Of a stretch of 64,000 nucleotides of DNA, positions 9,020 through 20,028 are shown one piece after another (the first letter of the stretch is position 1; each line of letters begins with the position of its first letter). The notes under the pieces are model-generated. The model was given only the letters and a program-made list of their open reading frames with translations. It did not search any database and was not told the origin of the DNA. The DNA comes from Nocardioides lijunqiniae. GTDB taxonomy: Bacteria > Actinomycetota > Actinomycetes > Propionibacteriales > Nocardioidaceae. Position numbers and translations under genes: made by a program. The DNA is taken from NCBI RefSeq assembly GCF_015024225.1, contig NZ_JACJGM010000007.1:1-64000 (forward strand), written 5' to 3'.

Positions 9020-9945
9020 GCGATGGCTCCTTGCTGGGTCGCGGCCGCGGGGTGGCCCTCGCGCTGCGTGTCGGACGTGAGCTCGAGGAAGAGGTCCTCC
9101 AGCCCGGCGGCGCCGGAGCGCAGGTCGGACAGGAGGACGCCCTGCTCGAGGGCGGTGCGGCTGACCTCGACCGGGTCCGTCCCGACGCGCAGGCCGTCGC
9201 CGGCCACCTCGACGGAGTACTGCTTGGCGGCCAGGGCCGCGGCGAGCTTCTCGTTGTCGAGCGACGTGACCAGGCTCGAGGCGGCCTGACCGTGGTCGAG
9301 CAGGGACTTCTTGTCGCCCTGCGCCACGATCTTGCCGCGACCGATGAGGATCATCTCGTCGGCGATCTGCTCGACCTCGTGCAGCAGGTGGCTGGAGAGC
9401 AGCACCGTGCCGCCGCGCTCGGCGTAGCCGCGCAGCAGGCCGCGCATCCAGCGGATGCCGGCGGGGTCCAGGCCGTTGGCCGGCTCGTCGAGGATCAGGA
9501 CGGACGGGTCGCCGAGCAGCGCGTGGGCGATGCCGAGGCGCTGGCGCATGCCGAGGGAGTAGTTGCGCAACCGGCGACGGGACTCGGCCGCGCTGAGCGA
9601 GACGAGGTCGAGCATCTCGTCGACACGCGACGAGGGCAGGCCCATCGTGGTGGCGCCGAGCTGCAGGATCTCGCGGCCGGTGCGGCCGGCGTGCTGGGCG
9701 GAGGCGTCCAGCAGGACGCCGACGTGCAGGCCGGGGTTGGGGATGTCCTTGTACAGGTGGCCGCCGATGGTGACGCGGCCCTGGGTCTCGGGGGTGAGGC
9801 CGACCATCACCCGCATGGTGGTGGTCTTGCCCGCGCCGTTGGGCCCGAGGAAGCCGGTCACGCGGCCGGGCTGGGCGACGAAGCTGACGTCGTCGACGGC
9901 GGTGAACGCGCCGTACCTCTTGGTGAGTCCTTCAACTGAGATCAT
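9016..9945 (-). CDS. ABC transporter ATP-binding protein (drug/lantibiotic exporter type)
   Basis: A 309-residue ATPase. Walker A GPNGAGKT is at residues 34-41, the signature YSLGMRQRLGIAHALL and Walker B VLILDEPANGLDP follow, and the C-terminal 80 residues form the extra domain of the CcmA/DRA group. I chose the ATG at 9945 (MISVEGLTKRYG); upstream in-frame sequence is non-family. It overlaps the permease by 4 bp. Confidence 0.92.
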   Translation of the reverse strand: MISVEGLTKRYGAFTAVDDVSFVAQPGRVTGFLGPNGAGKTTTMRVMVGLTPETQGRVTIGGHLYKDIPNPGLHVGVLLDASAQHAGRTGREILQLGATTMGLPSSRVDEMLDLVSLSAAESRRRLRNYSLGMRQRLGIAHALLGDPSVLILDEPANGLDPAGIRWMRGLLRGYAERGGTVLLSSHLLHEVEQIADEMILIGRGKIVAQGDKKSLLDHGQAASSLVTSLDNEKLAAALAAKQYSVEVAGDGLRVGTDPVEVSRTALEQGVLLSDLRSGAAGLEDLFLELTSDTQREGHPAAATQQGAIA

Positions 9946-10063
9946 GGCTCCACCCTGCCGTACCCGAGGGCTCCACGGCATCGGCCACGCGGTGGTGACG
10001 CGATGACCAAAGTAGGGGGTACGTCGCGACCGCCGCCGCCTGCGGCGTCCACGCCGCTCCGCC

Positions 10064-10069
10064 TAGGCT
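10064..10069 (+). promoter_or_regulatory. Predicted leaderless -10 (TAGGCT) of the histidine kinase gene
   Basis: TAGGCT ends 6 bp before the GTG at 10076. It decides the start: a second in-frame GTG at 10088 has a GGAGG at better spacing, but the -10 position favours transcription beginning at the first GTG. Confidence 0.5.
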
Positions 10070-10075
10070 GCGGAG

Positions 10076-11251
10076 GTGGACAGGCAGGTGGACAGGCCCG
10101 CGCCGGAGACCTACCAGCCTCCGGTGACCTGGTGGGGGCAGACCTGGCGACTCCTGCTGACGCTGTCGATCAGCTTCGTCATCTGGGTCTCCTACGCCGA
10201 GCTCATGGTCGAGCAGGCGCCGCTGCTCTTCTTCCTGGACATCGCGGCCGGCCTGGTCGCCTACGTCCTGATGTTCTTCCGACGGCGCTGGCCGCTGACG
10301 ATGGCGCTGCTCACCAACGTCCTGGGTGCGGTGTCGGGCATCGCCCAGGGCCCGGCCACCCTCACGTCGGTCTCCCTCGCGACCCGACGCCGGCTCACGC
10401 ACGTCGTGCTGGTCGGCGTCGTGGCGCTGGCGGCGTCGACGGTGTTCACCGAGACCGCCCCTGCCGCCGGCAGCGACCCGGCCTGGATCTCCTTCCTGGC
10501 GGGGCTCTTCGCGATCGCGGGCAGCATGGGATGGGGCATGTACATCGGCTCGCGGCGCGAGCTGCTGTGGACGCTGCGGCACCGCGCGGAGCGGGCCGAG
10601 GCCGAGCAGGAGCTGCGGGTGGCGCAGTCGCGCGGCACCGAGCGCGCCCGCATCGCGCGCGAGATGCACGACGTGCTGGCGCACCGGATCTCCCAGATCT
10701 CGATGCACGCCGGGGCGCTGAGCTTCCGCGAGGACCTCAGCGCCGACGAGATGCGCGACAGCGTCGCGGTGATCCGCGACAAGGCCCACGAGGCGCTGAC
10801 CGACCTGCGCAGCGTGCTGGGCGTCCTGCGCGACGACGAGACCGGCCGGCCGATGAGCACGCCGCAGCCGACGTACGGCGACGTGCCGGTGCTCGTGGCC
10901 GAGTGCGTGGCCTCCGGCATGTACGTCACGCTCCACGACGACGTGCCGTGCGGCGAGCCGATGCCCGACGCGGTCGGCCGCACGCTCTACCGCATCGTCC
11001 AGGAGGCGCTGACCAACGCCCGCAAGCACGCTCCCGGCGCGCGGGTCACGGTGACGGTGTCGGGCGGCCCCGAGGACGGGATCGACGTGAGCGTGCGCAA
11101 CCCGCTCGGCTTCGGCCCCACCGCCATGCCGGGGGCCGGCCTCGGCCTCGTCGGCCTGCGGGAGCGAGCGGTCCTGCGGGGCGGACGGCTCGAGCACCAC
11201 ACCGACCACGGCGTCTTCGAGCTGCGGGCCTGGATACCGTGGGCGTCGTGA
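10076..11251 (+). CDS. Two-component sensor histidine kinase (HisKA_3/NarL class)
   Basis: A 391-residue membrane kinase. About five hydrophobic segments occupy residues 25-157, followed by a helical linker, the phospho-acceptor region ERARIAREMHDVLAHRIS with His198, and an HATPase_c domain whose N box reads VQEALTNARKHAPGA and whose G box reads GAGLGLVGLRERA. Such kinases phosphorylate LuxR-type regulators; the partner gene overlaps its stop (GTGA). No extracellular sensor domain of size is present, so it probably senses within or at the membrane, as kinases beside ABC exporters often do. Confidence 0.93.
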   Translation: MDRQVDRPAPETYQPPVTWWGQTWRLLLTLSISFVIWVSYAELMVEQAPLLFFLDIAAGLVAYVLMFFRRRWPLTMALLTNVLGAVSGIAQGPATLTSVSLATRRRLTHVVLVGVVALAASTVFTETAPAAGSDPAWISFLAGLFAIAGSMGWGMYIGSRRELLWTLRHRAERAEAEQELRVAQSRGTERARIAREMHDVLAHRISQISMHAGALSFREDLSADEMRDSVAVIRDKAHEALTDLRSVLGVLRDDETGRPMSTPQPTYGDVPVLVAECVASGMYVTLHDDVPCGEPMPDAVGRTLYRIVQEALTNARKHAPGARVTVTVSGGPEDGIDVSVRNPLGFGPTAMPGAGLGLVGLRERAVLRGGRLEHHTDHGVFELRAWIPWAS

Positions 11252-11916
11252 CCTCGTCCGTGCGCGTCCTCATCGTCGACGACGACCCGCTCGTGCGGTC
11301 CGCCCTGGGCCTGATGCTCGGAGGTCAGGCCGACGTGGAGGTCGTGGGCGAGGCCGCCGACGGGCGCGCGGGTGTCGCCCTGGCCCGCGACCTCGCGCCC
11401 GACGTGGTCCTGATGGACATCAGGATGCCGCGGCTCAACGGTCTCGACGCCACGCAGGTGCTGCGCGACGAGCCGCAGCCGCCGCGCGTGATCGTGCTGA
11501 CCACCTTCGACGCCGACGAGCACGTGCTGGGCGCGCTGGCGGCGGGGGCCGACGGCTTCCTGCTCAAGGACACCCCGCCGGCGCAGATCCTCGACGCCAT
11601 CCGCAAGGTGGCCTCCGGCGAGCCGATCCTGTCGCCCTCGGCCACCCGCACCCTCATCGACCGGGTCCGCACCGAGTCGGGCGACGGCCGCGCCGCGGAG
11701 GCCGAGCGACGGCTCGCCGTGCTCACCGACCGCGAGCGCGAGGTGGCCCTCGCCGTCGGTGGCGGGCTCAGCAACGCCGAGATCGCGGCGTCCCTGCACC
11801 TGTCGGTGCCGACCGTGAAGGCGCACGTGTCGCGGCTCTTCGAGAAGCTCGGCACCACCAACCGGGTGCAGATCGCGATCTGCGTCCACGAGGCCGGGGC
11901 GCTCGACGCGGAGTGA
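11248..11916 (+). CDS. LuxR/NarL-family response regulator
   Basis: A 222-residue regulator: receiver domain 1-120 with acidic pocket DDD at 11-13, phospho-acceptor Asp57 in VLMDIRMP, conserved Thr in VLTTFDAD and Lys in FLLKDTPP, then a LuxR helix-turn-helix (LTDREREVALAVGGGLSNAEIA...SVPTVKAHVSRLFEKL). GTG start within the kinase stop. Likely target is the divergent ABC-2 transporter. Confidence 0.95.
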   Translation: MTSSVRVLIVDDDPLVRSALGLMLGGQADVEVVGEAADGRAGVALARDLAPDVVLMDIRMPRLNGLDATQVLRDEPQPPRVIVLTTFDADEHVLGALAAGADGFLLKDTPPAQILDAIRKVASGEPILSPSATRTLIDRVRTESGDGRAAEAERRLAVLTDREREVALAVGGGLSNAEIAASLHLSVPTVKAHVSRLFEKLGTTNRVQIAICVHEAGALDAE

Positions 11917-11919
11917 GCC

Positions 11920-12678
11920 TCAGAGCTCGTGGACGGCGCCCGGCTGCGCGAGCTCGACCGGACCGTCGTACGTCGCGCGGGCCTCGGCGAGCGCGACCTG
12001 CTTGTCGAACCACGGCGGGATGTGCGTGAGCACGAGCCGCTCGGCGCGAGAGCGGGTCGCGACCTCGCCGCAGTCGGTGCCGGTGAGGTGGAGGTTCGGC
12101 GGGTTGTCGTCGCCGGCCCGGAACGACGCCTCTGCCAGCAGCAGCTGAGCGTCGGCGGCGACCCGGTCGAGGCCCTCGCACGGGCCGGTGTCGCCGCTGT
12201 AGCCGAGGGTGCGCCCGCCGGCGGTGATCCGCAGGCCGAAGGCCGTGACCGGGTGGTCGACCGGCACCGCCGTCACCGCGAAGGGGCCGATCTCGAAGGT
12301 GTCCTCGCCGTAGGCCCGGAAGTCGAACTCCTCGCGCATGCCCGGGTCGAGGGGCAGGTCGTAGGCGCGCGCCATCCGGTCGGCGGTGTCGGGCGGTCCC
12401 CACACCGGGATCCGTGGCTGCGGGCCGGTCGGGTGGTACTTGCGCAGGACGTAGTAGCCGCACAGGTCGAGGCAGTGGTCGGCGTGCAGGTGGCTGAGCA
12501 GCACGGCGTCGATGCTGAGCGGGTCGACGTAGCGCTGGAGCTGGCCGAGGGCGCCGTTGCCGAGCTCGACCAGGACGCGCCAGGTGCGGTCCCCCACCTC
12601 GTGCTCGAGCAGGTAGCAGGACGCGGAGGAGTCGGGGCCGGGGTAGGAGCCGGAGCAGCCGACGACGGTGAGCCTCAT
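11920..12678 (-). CDS. MBL-fold phosphodiesterase, Rv1339-like
   Basis: A 252-residue metallo-beta-lactamase-fold hydrolase with the metal site HLHADH (residues 63-68), a Asp in YSGDTGPC and a His in VLTHIPPW. It occupies the position of M. tuberculosis Rv1339 (between murI and rph), reported to be an atypical cyclic-AMP phosphodiesterase, so a cyclic-nucleotide role is likely; RNase Z-like activity is the alternative. ATG overlaps the murI stop (ATGA). Confidence 0.88.
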   Translation of the reverse strand: MRLTVVGCSGSYPGPDSSASCYLLEHEVGDRTWRVLVELGNGALGQLQRYVDPLSIDAVLLSHLHADHCLDLCGYYVLRKYHPTGPQPRIPVWGPPDTADRMARAYDLPLDPGMREEFDFRAYGEDTFEIGPFAVTAVPVDHPVTAFGLRITAGGRTLGYSGDTGPCEGLDRVAADAQLLLAEASFRAGDDNPPNLHLTGTDCGEVATRSRAERLVLTHIPPWFDKQVALAEARATYDGPVELAQPGAVHEL

Positions 12679-13499
12679 GCGAGACCGCCGGCGAACTGGC
12701 TGGCCGCGACCATCTCGGGGCCCAGGAAGCGGCGCCCGATGGTCTCGAACTCGTCCGGGGAGCCGGTCGTCACGAACGAGTACGTCGCCTCGCCGGTCTC
12801 GCGCATCAGGCCGGTGCCGGTGAGCATCTTGTAGACGTCCTTGGCGCACTCCTCGGCGCTGCTCACGAGCGTGACGTCGTCGCCCATCACGTAGGAGATG
12901 ACGCCCGTGAGCAGCGGGTAGTGCGTGCAGCCGAGGATCAGGGTGTCGACGCCGGCGGCCGAGAGCGGGTCGAGGTACTCGTGGGCCACGCCCAGCAGGT
13001 CGTCACCCGAGGTCACCCCGGCCTCGACGAAGTCGACGAAGCGAGGGCAGGCCCGCGTGGTGAGCTCGACCTGCGGCGCGGCGGCGAACGCGTCGTCGTA
13101 GGCCATGGACTCCGCGGTGGCGGCCGTGCAGATGACCCCGATCCGGCCGGTGCGGCTGGCCGCGACCGCGCGCCGCGTCGCGGGGTAGATCACCTCGACC
13201 ACCGGGACGTCGTAGCGCTCGCGGGCGTCGCGGAGCATCGCGGCGCTGGCGGAGTTGCAGGCGATGACGAGCGCCTTGACGCCCTCGTCGACGAGGTGGT
13301 CCAGGCACTCCAGGGCGTACTCGCGGACCTCGCCGATGGGCTTGGGACCGTAGGGCTGGCGGGCGGTGTCGCCGACGTAGCGGATCGACTCGTGCGGCAG
13401 CTGGTCGATGACCGAGCGGGCGACCGTCAGGCCACCGAAGCCGGAGTCGAAGATGCCGATGGGCCGCTCGCGCGGGTCGACGTCGATGAGGGGCGGCAC
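12675..13499 (-). CDS. murI: Glutamate racemase
   Basis: A 274-residue enzyme making D-glutamate for peptidoglycan. [16 protein letters not shown], the catalytic cysteines Cys81 (IACNSAS) and Cys191 ([10 protein letters not shown]), and [11 protein letters not shown] are all present. I start at the GTG at 13499; a TACGCT -10 lies 8 bp upstream and earlier in-frame sequence is not family-like. It is coupled to the MBL-fold gene. Confidence 0.95.
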   Translation of the reverse strand: MPPLIDVDPRERPIGIFDSGFGGLTVARSVIDQLPHESIRYVGDTARQPYGPKPIGEVREYALECLDHLVDEGVKALVIACNSASAAMLRDARERYDVPVVEVIYPATRRAVAASRTGRIGVICTAATAESMAYDDAFAAAPQVELTTRACPRFVDFVEAGVTSGDDLLGVAHEYLDPLSAAGVDTLILGCTHYPLLTGVISYVMGDDVTLVSSAEECAKDVYKMLTGTGLMRETGEATYSFVTTGSPDEFETIGRRFLGPEMVAASQFAGGLA

Positions 13500-13570
13500 A
13501 ACACCGAAGCGTAGGTGCTGGGACCGGTGGCCGCACGGCGTCGCGACGGACGTCACGTCGTCGCGCTGCG

Positions 13571-13576
13571 TAGTCT
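13571..13576 (+). promoter_or_regulatory. Predicted leaderless -10 (TAGTCT)
   Basis: TAGTCT ends 7 bp before the ATG of the secreted phosphodiesterase gene at 13584 and supports that start. Confidence 0.5.
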
Positions 13577-13583
13577 CGGACAC

Positions 13584-14639
13584 ATGACCGTCCGTTCGCG
13601 GGCCCTCGTGGCCCTCGCCGCGCTGGCCCTCCTGGCGCCGTCGTCCGCGACCGCCTCCCCCGACCGCAGCCCCGAGACGGCCTCGACGGGCGCGGGCAGC
13701 CCGAGGAGCGCCGCCGTCGCGCGCGACGACGCACCCCCGGTGCGGGTGCTGGCGGTCTCCGTCGACGCCCTCAACCCCACGGCGATGAGGCGGCTCGGGC
13801 GCGAGGCGGTGCCGCACCTGTGGCGCCTGGTCGACGAGGGAGCGGCGACGCTCAACGCGCGTGCGCAGTACGAGCTCACCCTGACGCTGCCAAACCACAC
13901 GAGCATGGTGACCGGGCGCCGCGTCGCGAAGCGGGCCGGCGGCCACGGCGTCACGTGGAACACCGAGCGTCCGCGGTCGACCGTGCACCGGGCGGCCGGC
14001 GAGCGGGTGCGGTCGGTGTTCACCGAGGTCGCCGCGGCGGGCGGGTCGACCGCGCTGTTCTCGACGAAGGCCAAGTTCCGCACCTTCACCCGCTCGTGGC
14101 CGAGGGCCATCGACCGGACCGTCATCCGGGTCGGCGACGACGACGCGCTGGTGGGGGCCGCGCGCGCCGACCTGGTGACCCACGACCGGGCGCTGACCTT
14201 CGTGCACCTCGGCGTCGCCGACGCCGCCGGGCACGCGCACGGGTTCATGTCGCCGGACTACCTGCGCGCCGTCGAGCACGCAGACGACCTCGTCGGCACG
14301 CTGCTCACCGCGATCGACACCGAGCCGACGCTCGACGACGTGGTCGTGGTGCTCACCGCCGACCACGGCGGCGTCGGACGCGACCACGCCCAGGCCGACC
14401 AGCTCGGCGACTACCGGATCCCCTTCATGGTCTGGGGTCCCGGCGTCGAGCACGGCGACCTCTACGACATGAACCCCACCTACGTCGACCCCGGCCGCTC
14501 CCGCCCGCGCCCCGTCGGCCGCCAGCCGGTCCGCAACAGCGACCTCGCCAACCTGGTCACCACGCTCCTGGGCATGGGTGCCGTCCCCGGCAGCCAGTTC
14601 GACGTGCGGCAGCGGCTGCGGGTCACGGGCGGCGGGTGA
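13584..14639 (+). CDS. Secreted alkaline-phosphatase-superfamily protein (nucleotide pyrophosphatase/phosphodiesterase-like)
   Basis: A 351-residue exported hydrolase. Residues 1-24 ([21 protein letters not shown]) are a Sec signal peptide. Metal and nucleophile motifs of the superfamily are visible: [23 protein letters not shown] (Thr/Ser nucleophile region), [13 protein letters not shown] and LTADHGG. It probably cleaves phosphodiesters or phosphate esters outside the cell. It lies alone on the plus strand inside an otherwise minus-strand block, and its stop codon forms part of a 32-bp palindrome. Confidence 0.87.
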   Translation: MTVRSRALVALAALALLAPSSATASPDRSPETASTGAGSPRSAAVARDDAPPVRVLAVSVDALNPTAMRRLGREAVPHLWRLVDEGAATLNARAQYELTLTLPNHTSMVTGRRVAKRAGGHGVTWNTERPRSTVHRAAGERVRSVFTEVAAAGGSTALFSTKAKFRTFTRSWPRAIDRTVIRVGDDDALVGAARADLVTHDRALTFVHLGVADAAGHAHGFMSPDYLRAVEHADDLVGTLLTAIDTEPTLDDVVVVLTADHGGVGRDHAQADQLGDYRIPFMVWGPGVEHGDLYDMNPTYVDPGRSRPRPVGRQPVRNSDLANLVTTLLGMGAVPGSQFDVRQRLRVTGGG

Positions 14640-14702
14640 GTTTCACCGGGTACCCGGTGAAACTCACGCTTCCGGTAGGAAGCTTCGTGCGGGAAGCGTG
14701 AG
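14636..14702. repeat. 32-bp perfect palindrome plus second hairpin
   Basis: 14636-14667 is a perfect palindrome centred on CACCGGGTACCCGGTG. It is followed by an 11-bp inverted pair CTCACGCTTCC (14663-14673) and GGAAGCGTGAG (14692-14702) whose loop holds the smaller palindrome GAAGCTTC. It lies between convergent genes, so it may terminate both, but there is no T-run and the layout looks like a dispersed palindromic element. Confidence 0.8.
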
Positions 14703-14747
14703 CTTCGTACGGGCGGTGTGGCTGGTGGGACGCACGAGCAACTGCGG

Positions 14748-15860
14748 CTAGCGCAGCTCCCCCGCCGTCGGCCAGGGGTTGAAGCGGCAGCCGGCGAGTC
14801 CCTTGGACTGCTGCATCATCACCGGGGCCAGGCGCCCCGGGCCGGGGCAGCCGGCGTGGCCCTTGCCGAGCCAGTGGCCGGTCTCGTGGTTGACGACCAT
14901 GTGGCGGTAGCCGCGCAGCGCGCCGCCGGCGCGGTTCCAGCCGGGCGACGCGTGCTTCCAGCGGGTCTGGTTGATGACGACGAAGCGTCCCACGCGGCAG
15001 CTCCACTCGCTGCTGCAGATCGGCGAGAAGGACGGCACCCGCGACGCCTCGGAGAGCACCAGCGTGAACGACCCGCCGCGCGCGACCCGGACGAAGCGCA
15101 CGCCCTTGGCGCGCCAGCCGCGCGGGTCGTCGTAGGTCTCCTGGGCCAGGCGGCGGAAGTCCTTGAGGCTCGTCGTGATCCGGCCGCGGGTCTCGACGTG
15201 GTAGGTCACCGTGCGCCGCACGCCGACGCGGTGCCCGACCGCGCCGGTGGCGCGCGAGACGGCCGTCGCCGGCTGGTAGCCGTGGGCCCGCACGGTCACC
15301 CGCACGCGCACGCGGCGCCCGACGTCCTGCGGCGCGAGGGTGTAGCGACGCTTCGTGGCGCCGCGGATCGGGCGCGCCCCGCGCAGCCACTGGTACGTCG
15401 CCCGGCGTGGCGTCACCGACCAGCGACCCGTCGTCGCGGCGACCGTGCGGCCGTAGCGCTGGGTGCCCGTGACGCCGGGCGGGCGGCGGTTGACCAGGAG
15501 CCCGCGCGCCACGCGGGCGGTCGGGGCGGACGTCGCGACGGCCGTGTGGCCGTCGGCATCGGTCGCGGTCGCGCGCACCACGAGCCGGGCGCCCAGGTCG
15601 GCGGGGACGAGCCGGTAGGCGGCCGTGGTGGCACCCGGGATCGGGCGGTCGCCGCGCAGCCAGCGGTACGTCACGCCGACCTCCGCCGGCACCCACGTCC
15701 CCGGTGTCGCGCGCAGCACGCCGCCGACGACGGCCTCCCCCGACACCGTCGGTGGGGCGGCGTTCACCACCGGGTCCGCCGCCTGCGCGGGGGACGGCGC
15801 GAGCAGCGCCAGGGTCGTCAGGAGCGAGAGCAGCGACGCACGGAGGAGCACGCGGCTCAC
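14748..15860 (-). CDS. Secreted DUF3152 protein with two Ig-like domains
   Basis: A 370-residue exported protein. After a signal peptide ending PSPAQA come two Ig-like repeats (about 30-110 and 112-195, each with a YxWLRGxRPIxGAT core) and a C-terminal DUF3152 domain. That domain carries HETGHWLGKGHAGC, a zinc-peptidase-like HExxHxxGxxH arrangement, and paired cysteines, and ends near MMQQSKGLAGCRFNPWP. It is probably a cell-surface metallopeptidase, though DUF3152 has no proven activity that I know of. GTG start 10 bp after cysM. Confidence 0.88.
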   Translation of the reverse strand: MSRVLLRASLLSLLTTLALLAPSPAQAADPVVNAAPPTVSGEAVVGGVLRATPGTWVPAEVGVTYRWLRGDRPIPGATTAAYRLVPADLGARLVVRATATDADGHTAVATSAPTARVARGLLVNRRPPGVTGTQRYGRTVAATTGRWSVTPRRATYQWLRGARPIRGATKRRYTLAPQDVGRRVRVRVTVRAHGYQPATAVSRATGAVGHRVGVRRTVTYHVETRGRITTSLKDFRRLAQETYDDPRGWRAKGVRFVRVARGGSFTLVLSEASRVPSFSPICSSEWSCRVGRFVVINQTRWKHASPGWNRAGGALRGYRHMVVNHETGHWLGKGHAGCPGPGRLAPVMMQQSKGLAGCRFNPWPTAGELR

Positions 15861-15870
15861 GGTAGCCGGG

Positions 15871-17406
<1,536 letters not shown>

Positions 17407-17679
17407 TCAGCCGCCCGCGACAGCCGGGAGGACGACGACCTGGTCGCCGTCGGTGAGCTCGGCCTCGAGGCCGCCGATGAAGCGCACGTCCTCGTCGTTG
17501 ATGTAGACGTTGACGAAGCGGCGTAGGTCGCCGTTGTCGATGAGGCGGTCCTTGATGCCGGGGTGGCTCGCCTCGAGGTCGTCGATCAGCGCGCTCAGGC
17601 TCGCACCGTCGCCCGACACGGCCTTCTCGCCGTCGGTGTAGGTGCGCAGGATGGTCGGGATCCGGACCTCGATGGCCAT
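17407..17679 (-). CDS. cysO: Sulfur carrier protein CysO (MoaD/ThiS family)
   Basis: A 90-residue ubiquitin-like carrier ending VVVLPAVAGG. The terminal Gly-Gly is adenylated and thiocarboxylated by a MoeB/MoeZ-type enzyme and then hands sulfur to CysM. LRRFVNVYINDEDVRFIGGLEAEL is the conserved core. It lies between mec and the NYN gene in one minus-strand run. A MoeZ gene is not in this window. Confidence 0.95.
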   Translation of the reverse strand: MAIEVRIPTILRTYTDGEKAVSGDGASLSALIDDLEASHPGIKDRLIDNGDLRRFVNVYINDEDVRFIGGLEAELTDGDQVVVLPAVAGG

Positions 17680-17725
17680 GGGGTGAACTCCTCGGTCGGT
17701 GCGGTGGTCGGTGCTGGTGACGCGG

Positions 17726-18160
17726 TCAGGTGGTGCCGAGCTCGGGGACGACGGCGACCTCTTCCTCGGTCACCTCGCCGTCGACGATCCTGTAGGACCT
17801 GAACTCCACAGGGCCGTCGTTATTCCCGTGCTCGCGCGTGCTGACCAGCACGTAGTGCGCGTTCGGCTCCTGCGCGAGCCCGATGTCGGTGCGGCTGGGG
17901 TAGGCCTCGGTGGCCGTGTGCGAGTGGTAGATCACCACCGGCTCCTCGTCGCGGTCGTCGAGATCGCGGTAGAGCCCGAGCAGGTCGGTGGAGTCGAACT
18001 CGTAGAACGTCGGGCTGCCGGCGGCGTTGACCATATCCACGTGACGCTCGGGACGGTCGCTGCCCTCGGGGCCGGCGACGATCCCGCAGGCCTCCACGGG
18101 GTGGTCGCGGCGGGCGTGCGCGACGATCGCGTCGTACGTCGCCTGGTCGATGGTCAGCAC
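17726..18160 (-). CDS. mec: CysO-cysteine peptidase Mec (JAMM/MPN+)
   Basis: A 144-residue zinc peptidase that releases cysteine from the CysO-cysteine adduct. The JAMM motif is HSHTATEAYPSRTD (about residues 79-92) with the upstream Glu in HPVEACGIV. GTG start with a predicted leaderless -10 (TACGCT) 6 bp upstream, marking mec as the first gene of mec-cysO-NYN-cysM. Confidence 0.95.
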   Translation of the reverse strand: MLTIDQATYDAIVAHARRDHPVEACGIVAGPEGSDRPERHVDMVNAAGSPTFYEFDSTDLLGLYRDLDDRDEEPVVIYHSHTATEAYPSRTDIGLAQEPNAHYVLVSTREHGNNDGPVEFRSYRIVDGEVTEEEVAVVPELGTT

Positions 18161-18166
18161 GCCTCC

Positions 18167-18172
18167 AGCGTA
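18167..18172 (-). promoter_or_regulatory. Predicted leaderless -10 (TACGCT) of mec
   Basis: TACGCT on the minus strand lies 6 bp before the GTG of mec, placing the operon promoter between the DUF2017 gene and mec. Confidence 0.55.
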
Positions 18173-18226
18173 GGGGCTGGGGCATCGCGGCGACGCACGC
18201 GCCCGACCTCCGGACGGGTGGGCCGC

Positions 18227-18811
18227 CTAGCGCATCAGCGCGTCGACCAGGGTCTCCTGGAGGTAGCCCACCCACTCGTAGATGTCGTGGGCCTGCCGGC
18301 GCGGGTCCTCGTCGGGCAGGTCGTACCAGACCTGCTCGTCGCCCTCCTCGATCCCCAGCCGGCTGGCCAGGGCGAGGCGGACGTCGGTGAACGAGCGCAG
18401 CCAGGTCTCGGCCGTCGGCTCGTCGAGCTCGACGTCGATCATCAGCCCGTCCTCCGTGAGCTGCTCGGGCAGGCCGGCGTCCTCGAGGGTGTCGATGATC
18501 GAGCAGGCGGCCGCCGCCTTGCCGTCGCGCAGGGCGCCCTCGGTGAAGCGGCGGAACTCCGAGGCGGCCTCCTCGTCGGCGGGGTAGGCCGTGGGGAAGA
18601 GCCGCGCCAGGACCGGGTCCTCGGGCTCAGTGGTTGGCCCCGAGAAGTCCATCATCGCCTCGAACGGGTCCTGGTCCTCACGAGGCACGGCCGCCTCGTT
18701 GCGCAGCAGCTCGACGAGCTGCGAGGCCAGCGAGCGCAGGAGGTCGGCCTCGAAGCCGGTGAAGTTGGCGATGACCAGCCTGCTGCGCCGGTGTCGCGTG
18801 AACGCGCCCAC
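18227..18811 (-). CDS. DUF2017 family protein
   Basis: A 194-residue soluble actinobacterial protein of the DUF2017 family, found next to clpS in many actinobacteria (as Rv1332 is in M. tuberculosis). Recognisable stretches are FEADLLRSLASQLVELL and YEWVGYLQETLVDAL at the C-terminus. I chose GTG at 18811, two bases after the clpS stop. Function unknown; the constant link with ClpS suggests a role in, or control by, ClpCP proteolysis. Confidence 0.9.
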   Translation of the reverse strand: MGAFTRHRRSRLVIANFTGFEADLLRSLASQLVELLRNEAAVPREDQDPFEAMMDFSGPTTEPEDPVLARLFPTAYPADEEAASEFRRFTEGALRDGKAAAACSIIDTLEDAGLPEQLTEDGLMIDVELDEPTAETWLRSFTDVRLALASRLGIEEGDEQVWYDLPDEDPRRQAHDIYEWVGYLQETLVDALMR

Positions 18812-18813
18812 CG

Positions 18814-19122
18814 CTACTCCGACTTCTGCAGCGTGGCCCACAGGCCGTACTCGTGCATGGCCTGGACGTCGCGCTCCATCTCCTCGCGGGTGCCCGTGCT
18901 GACGACCGAGCGGCCGTCCTCGTGGACCTCCATCATGAGCTTCTCTGCCTTCTTCTTGTCGTACCCGAAGTGCTTCTGGAACACGTAGGTGACGTAGGAC
19001 ATCAGGTTGACCGGGTCGTTCCAGACGATGGTCACCCACGGCGTGGCCAGGACCGTGACCTCGTCGGGGACGAGGTCCTTCTCGGTGTCTGGCTCGACCT
19101 CGACAGGACTGGGAGCGGACAC
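18814..19122 (-). CDS. clpS: ATP-dependent Clp protease adaptor ClpS
   Basis: A 102-residue adaptor that delivers N-degron substrates to ClpC/Clp[28 protein letters not shown] and [21 protein letters not shown] are the binding-pocket motifs. I use GTG at 19122 ([12 protein letters not shown]); an in-frame GTG at 19140 would add six residues. It is divergent from the enoyl-CoA hydratase gene with 26 bp between starts. Confidence 0.95.
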   Translation of the reverse strand: MSAPSPVEVEPDTEKDLVPDEVTVLATPWVTIVWNDPVNLMSYVTYVFQKHFGYDKKKAEKLMMEVHEDGRSVVSTGTREEMERDVQAMHEYGLWATLQKSE

Positions 19123-19148
19123 GGATCCATGGTGGCACACTCCCCGCC

Positions 19149-19928
19149 ATGACCCCGGACACGGACCTCCACGCGCGCCTCGACGACGGCGCGCTCTGGC
19201 TCACGCTCGACCGGCCCGAGGTCTTCAACGCGCTGAGCCCGGCGATGGCGGTGGACCTCGCCCGCCACCTTGAGGAGGCCGTCAGCCGCGAGGAGGTGCG
19301 GGTCGTGGTGCTCACCGGCACCGGACCGGCGTTCAGCACCGGCGCCGACATCTCCGGCGAGGACGCGCACGAGCAGTTCGACGTGCGGGCCATGGACGCC
19401 GCCAACCGGATCATCCGCGCGATCATCGGGCTCGACAAGCCGGTCGTGGCGGCCGTCAACGGGATCGCCGCCGGCGTGGGCTGCTCGGCCGCGCTGGCCG
19501 CCGACATCGTCGTCGCCGCGGAGTCCGCGAGCTTCCTGCTGGCCTTCGCGCGGATCGGCTTCATGCCCGACGGCGGCGCCTCGGCCACGGTGGCGGCGTC
19601 GATCGGCCGGGCCCGGGCCATGCGGATGGGCCTGCTCGCCGAGCCGATGTCGGCGCAGGAGGCCTACGACGCGGGGCTGGTCACCCACCTCGCCTCCGAC
19701 GACGACTTCCCGGCGCTCGTGGAGAAGCTCGTACGCCGCCTGGTCGCCGGTCCGCCGCTGGCGTTCGCGGCCACCAAGCGGGCCATCAACGCCGCCACGC
19801 TCCCCCAGCTCGAGCCCGCGCTCGAGCGCGAGCGGACCGGCCAGAGCCTCCTCATGCGCACCGCCGACGTCGCCGAGGGGATGCGGGCGTTCGCGGAGCG
19901 CCGCCGGCCGGTCTTCCGCGGCGAGTGA
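19149..19928 (+). CDS. Enoyl-CoA hydratase/isomerase family protein
   Basis: A 259-residue crotonase-fold enzyme. The oxyanion-hole segments are [11 protein letters not shown] and [16 protein letters not shown], and [14 protein letters not shown] follows. In the active-site stretch [13 protein letters not shown] an Asp occurs where classical hydratases have the second catalytic Glu, as in PaaG-type isomerases. It may therefore isomerise or hydrate an unusual acyl-CoA. It stands alone, with a hairpin downstream. Confidence 0.9.
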   Translation: MTPDTDLHARLDDGALWLTLDRPEVFNALSPAMAVDLARHLEEAVSREEVRVVVLTGTGPAFSTGADISGEDAHEQFDVRAMDAANRIIRAIIGLDKPVVAAVNGIAAGVGCSAALAADIVVAAESASFLLAFARIGFMPDGGASATVAASIGRARAMRMGLLAEPMSAQEAYDAGLVTHLASDDDFPALVEKLVRRLVAGPPLAFAATKRAINAATLPQLEPALERERTGQSLLMRTADVAEGMRAFAERRRPVFRGE

Positions 19929-19946
19929 GGTCCGCGGCGGCGTACT

Positions 19947-20024
19947 CGCTGTAACGCGGAGTAATCCGCTCTTCGGCCCCTCTGCAGGGGAGCCGAAGAG
20001 CCGCCAGAGGGGCACCAGCGCGGA
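19947..20024. repeat. Left REP-like repeat of the nuclease-like gene, with terminator-like hairpin
   Basis: 19947-19969 matches the reverse complement of 20952-20974 at 22 of 23 bases. It runs into a hairpin with 10-bp arms GCTCTTCGGC (19968-19977) and GCCGAAGAGC (19992-20001) around CTGCAG, between two convergent genes. A further GGCACCAGCGCGGA at 20011-20024 is shared with the right-hand repeat. Confidence 0.75.
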
Positions 20025-20028
20025 GCCC

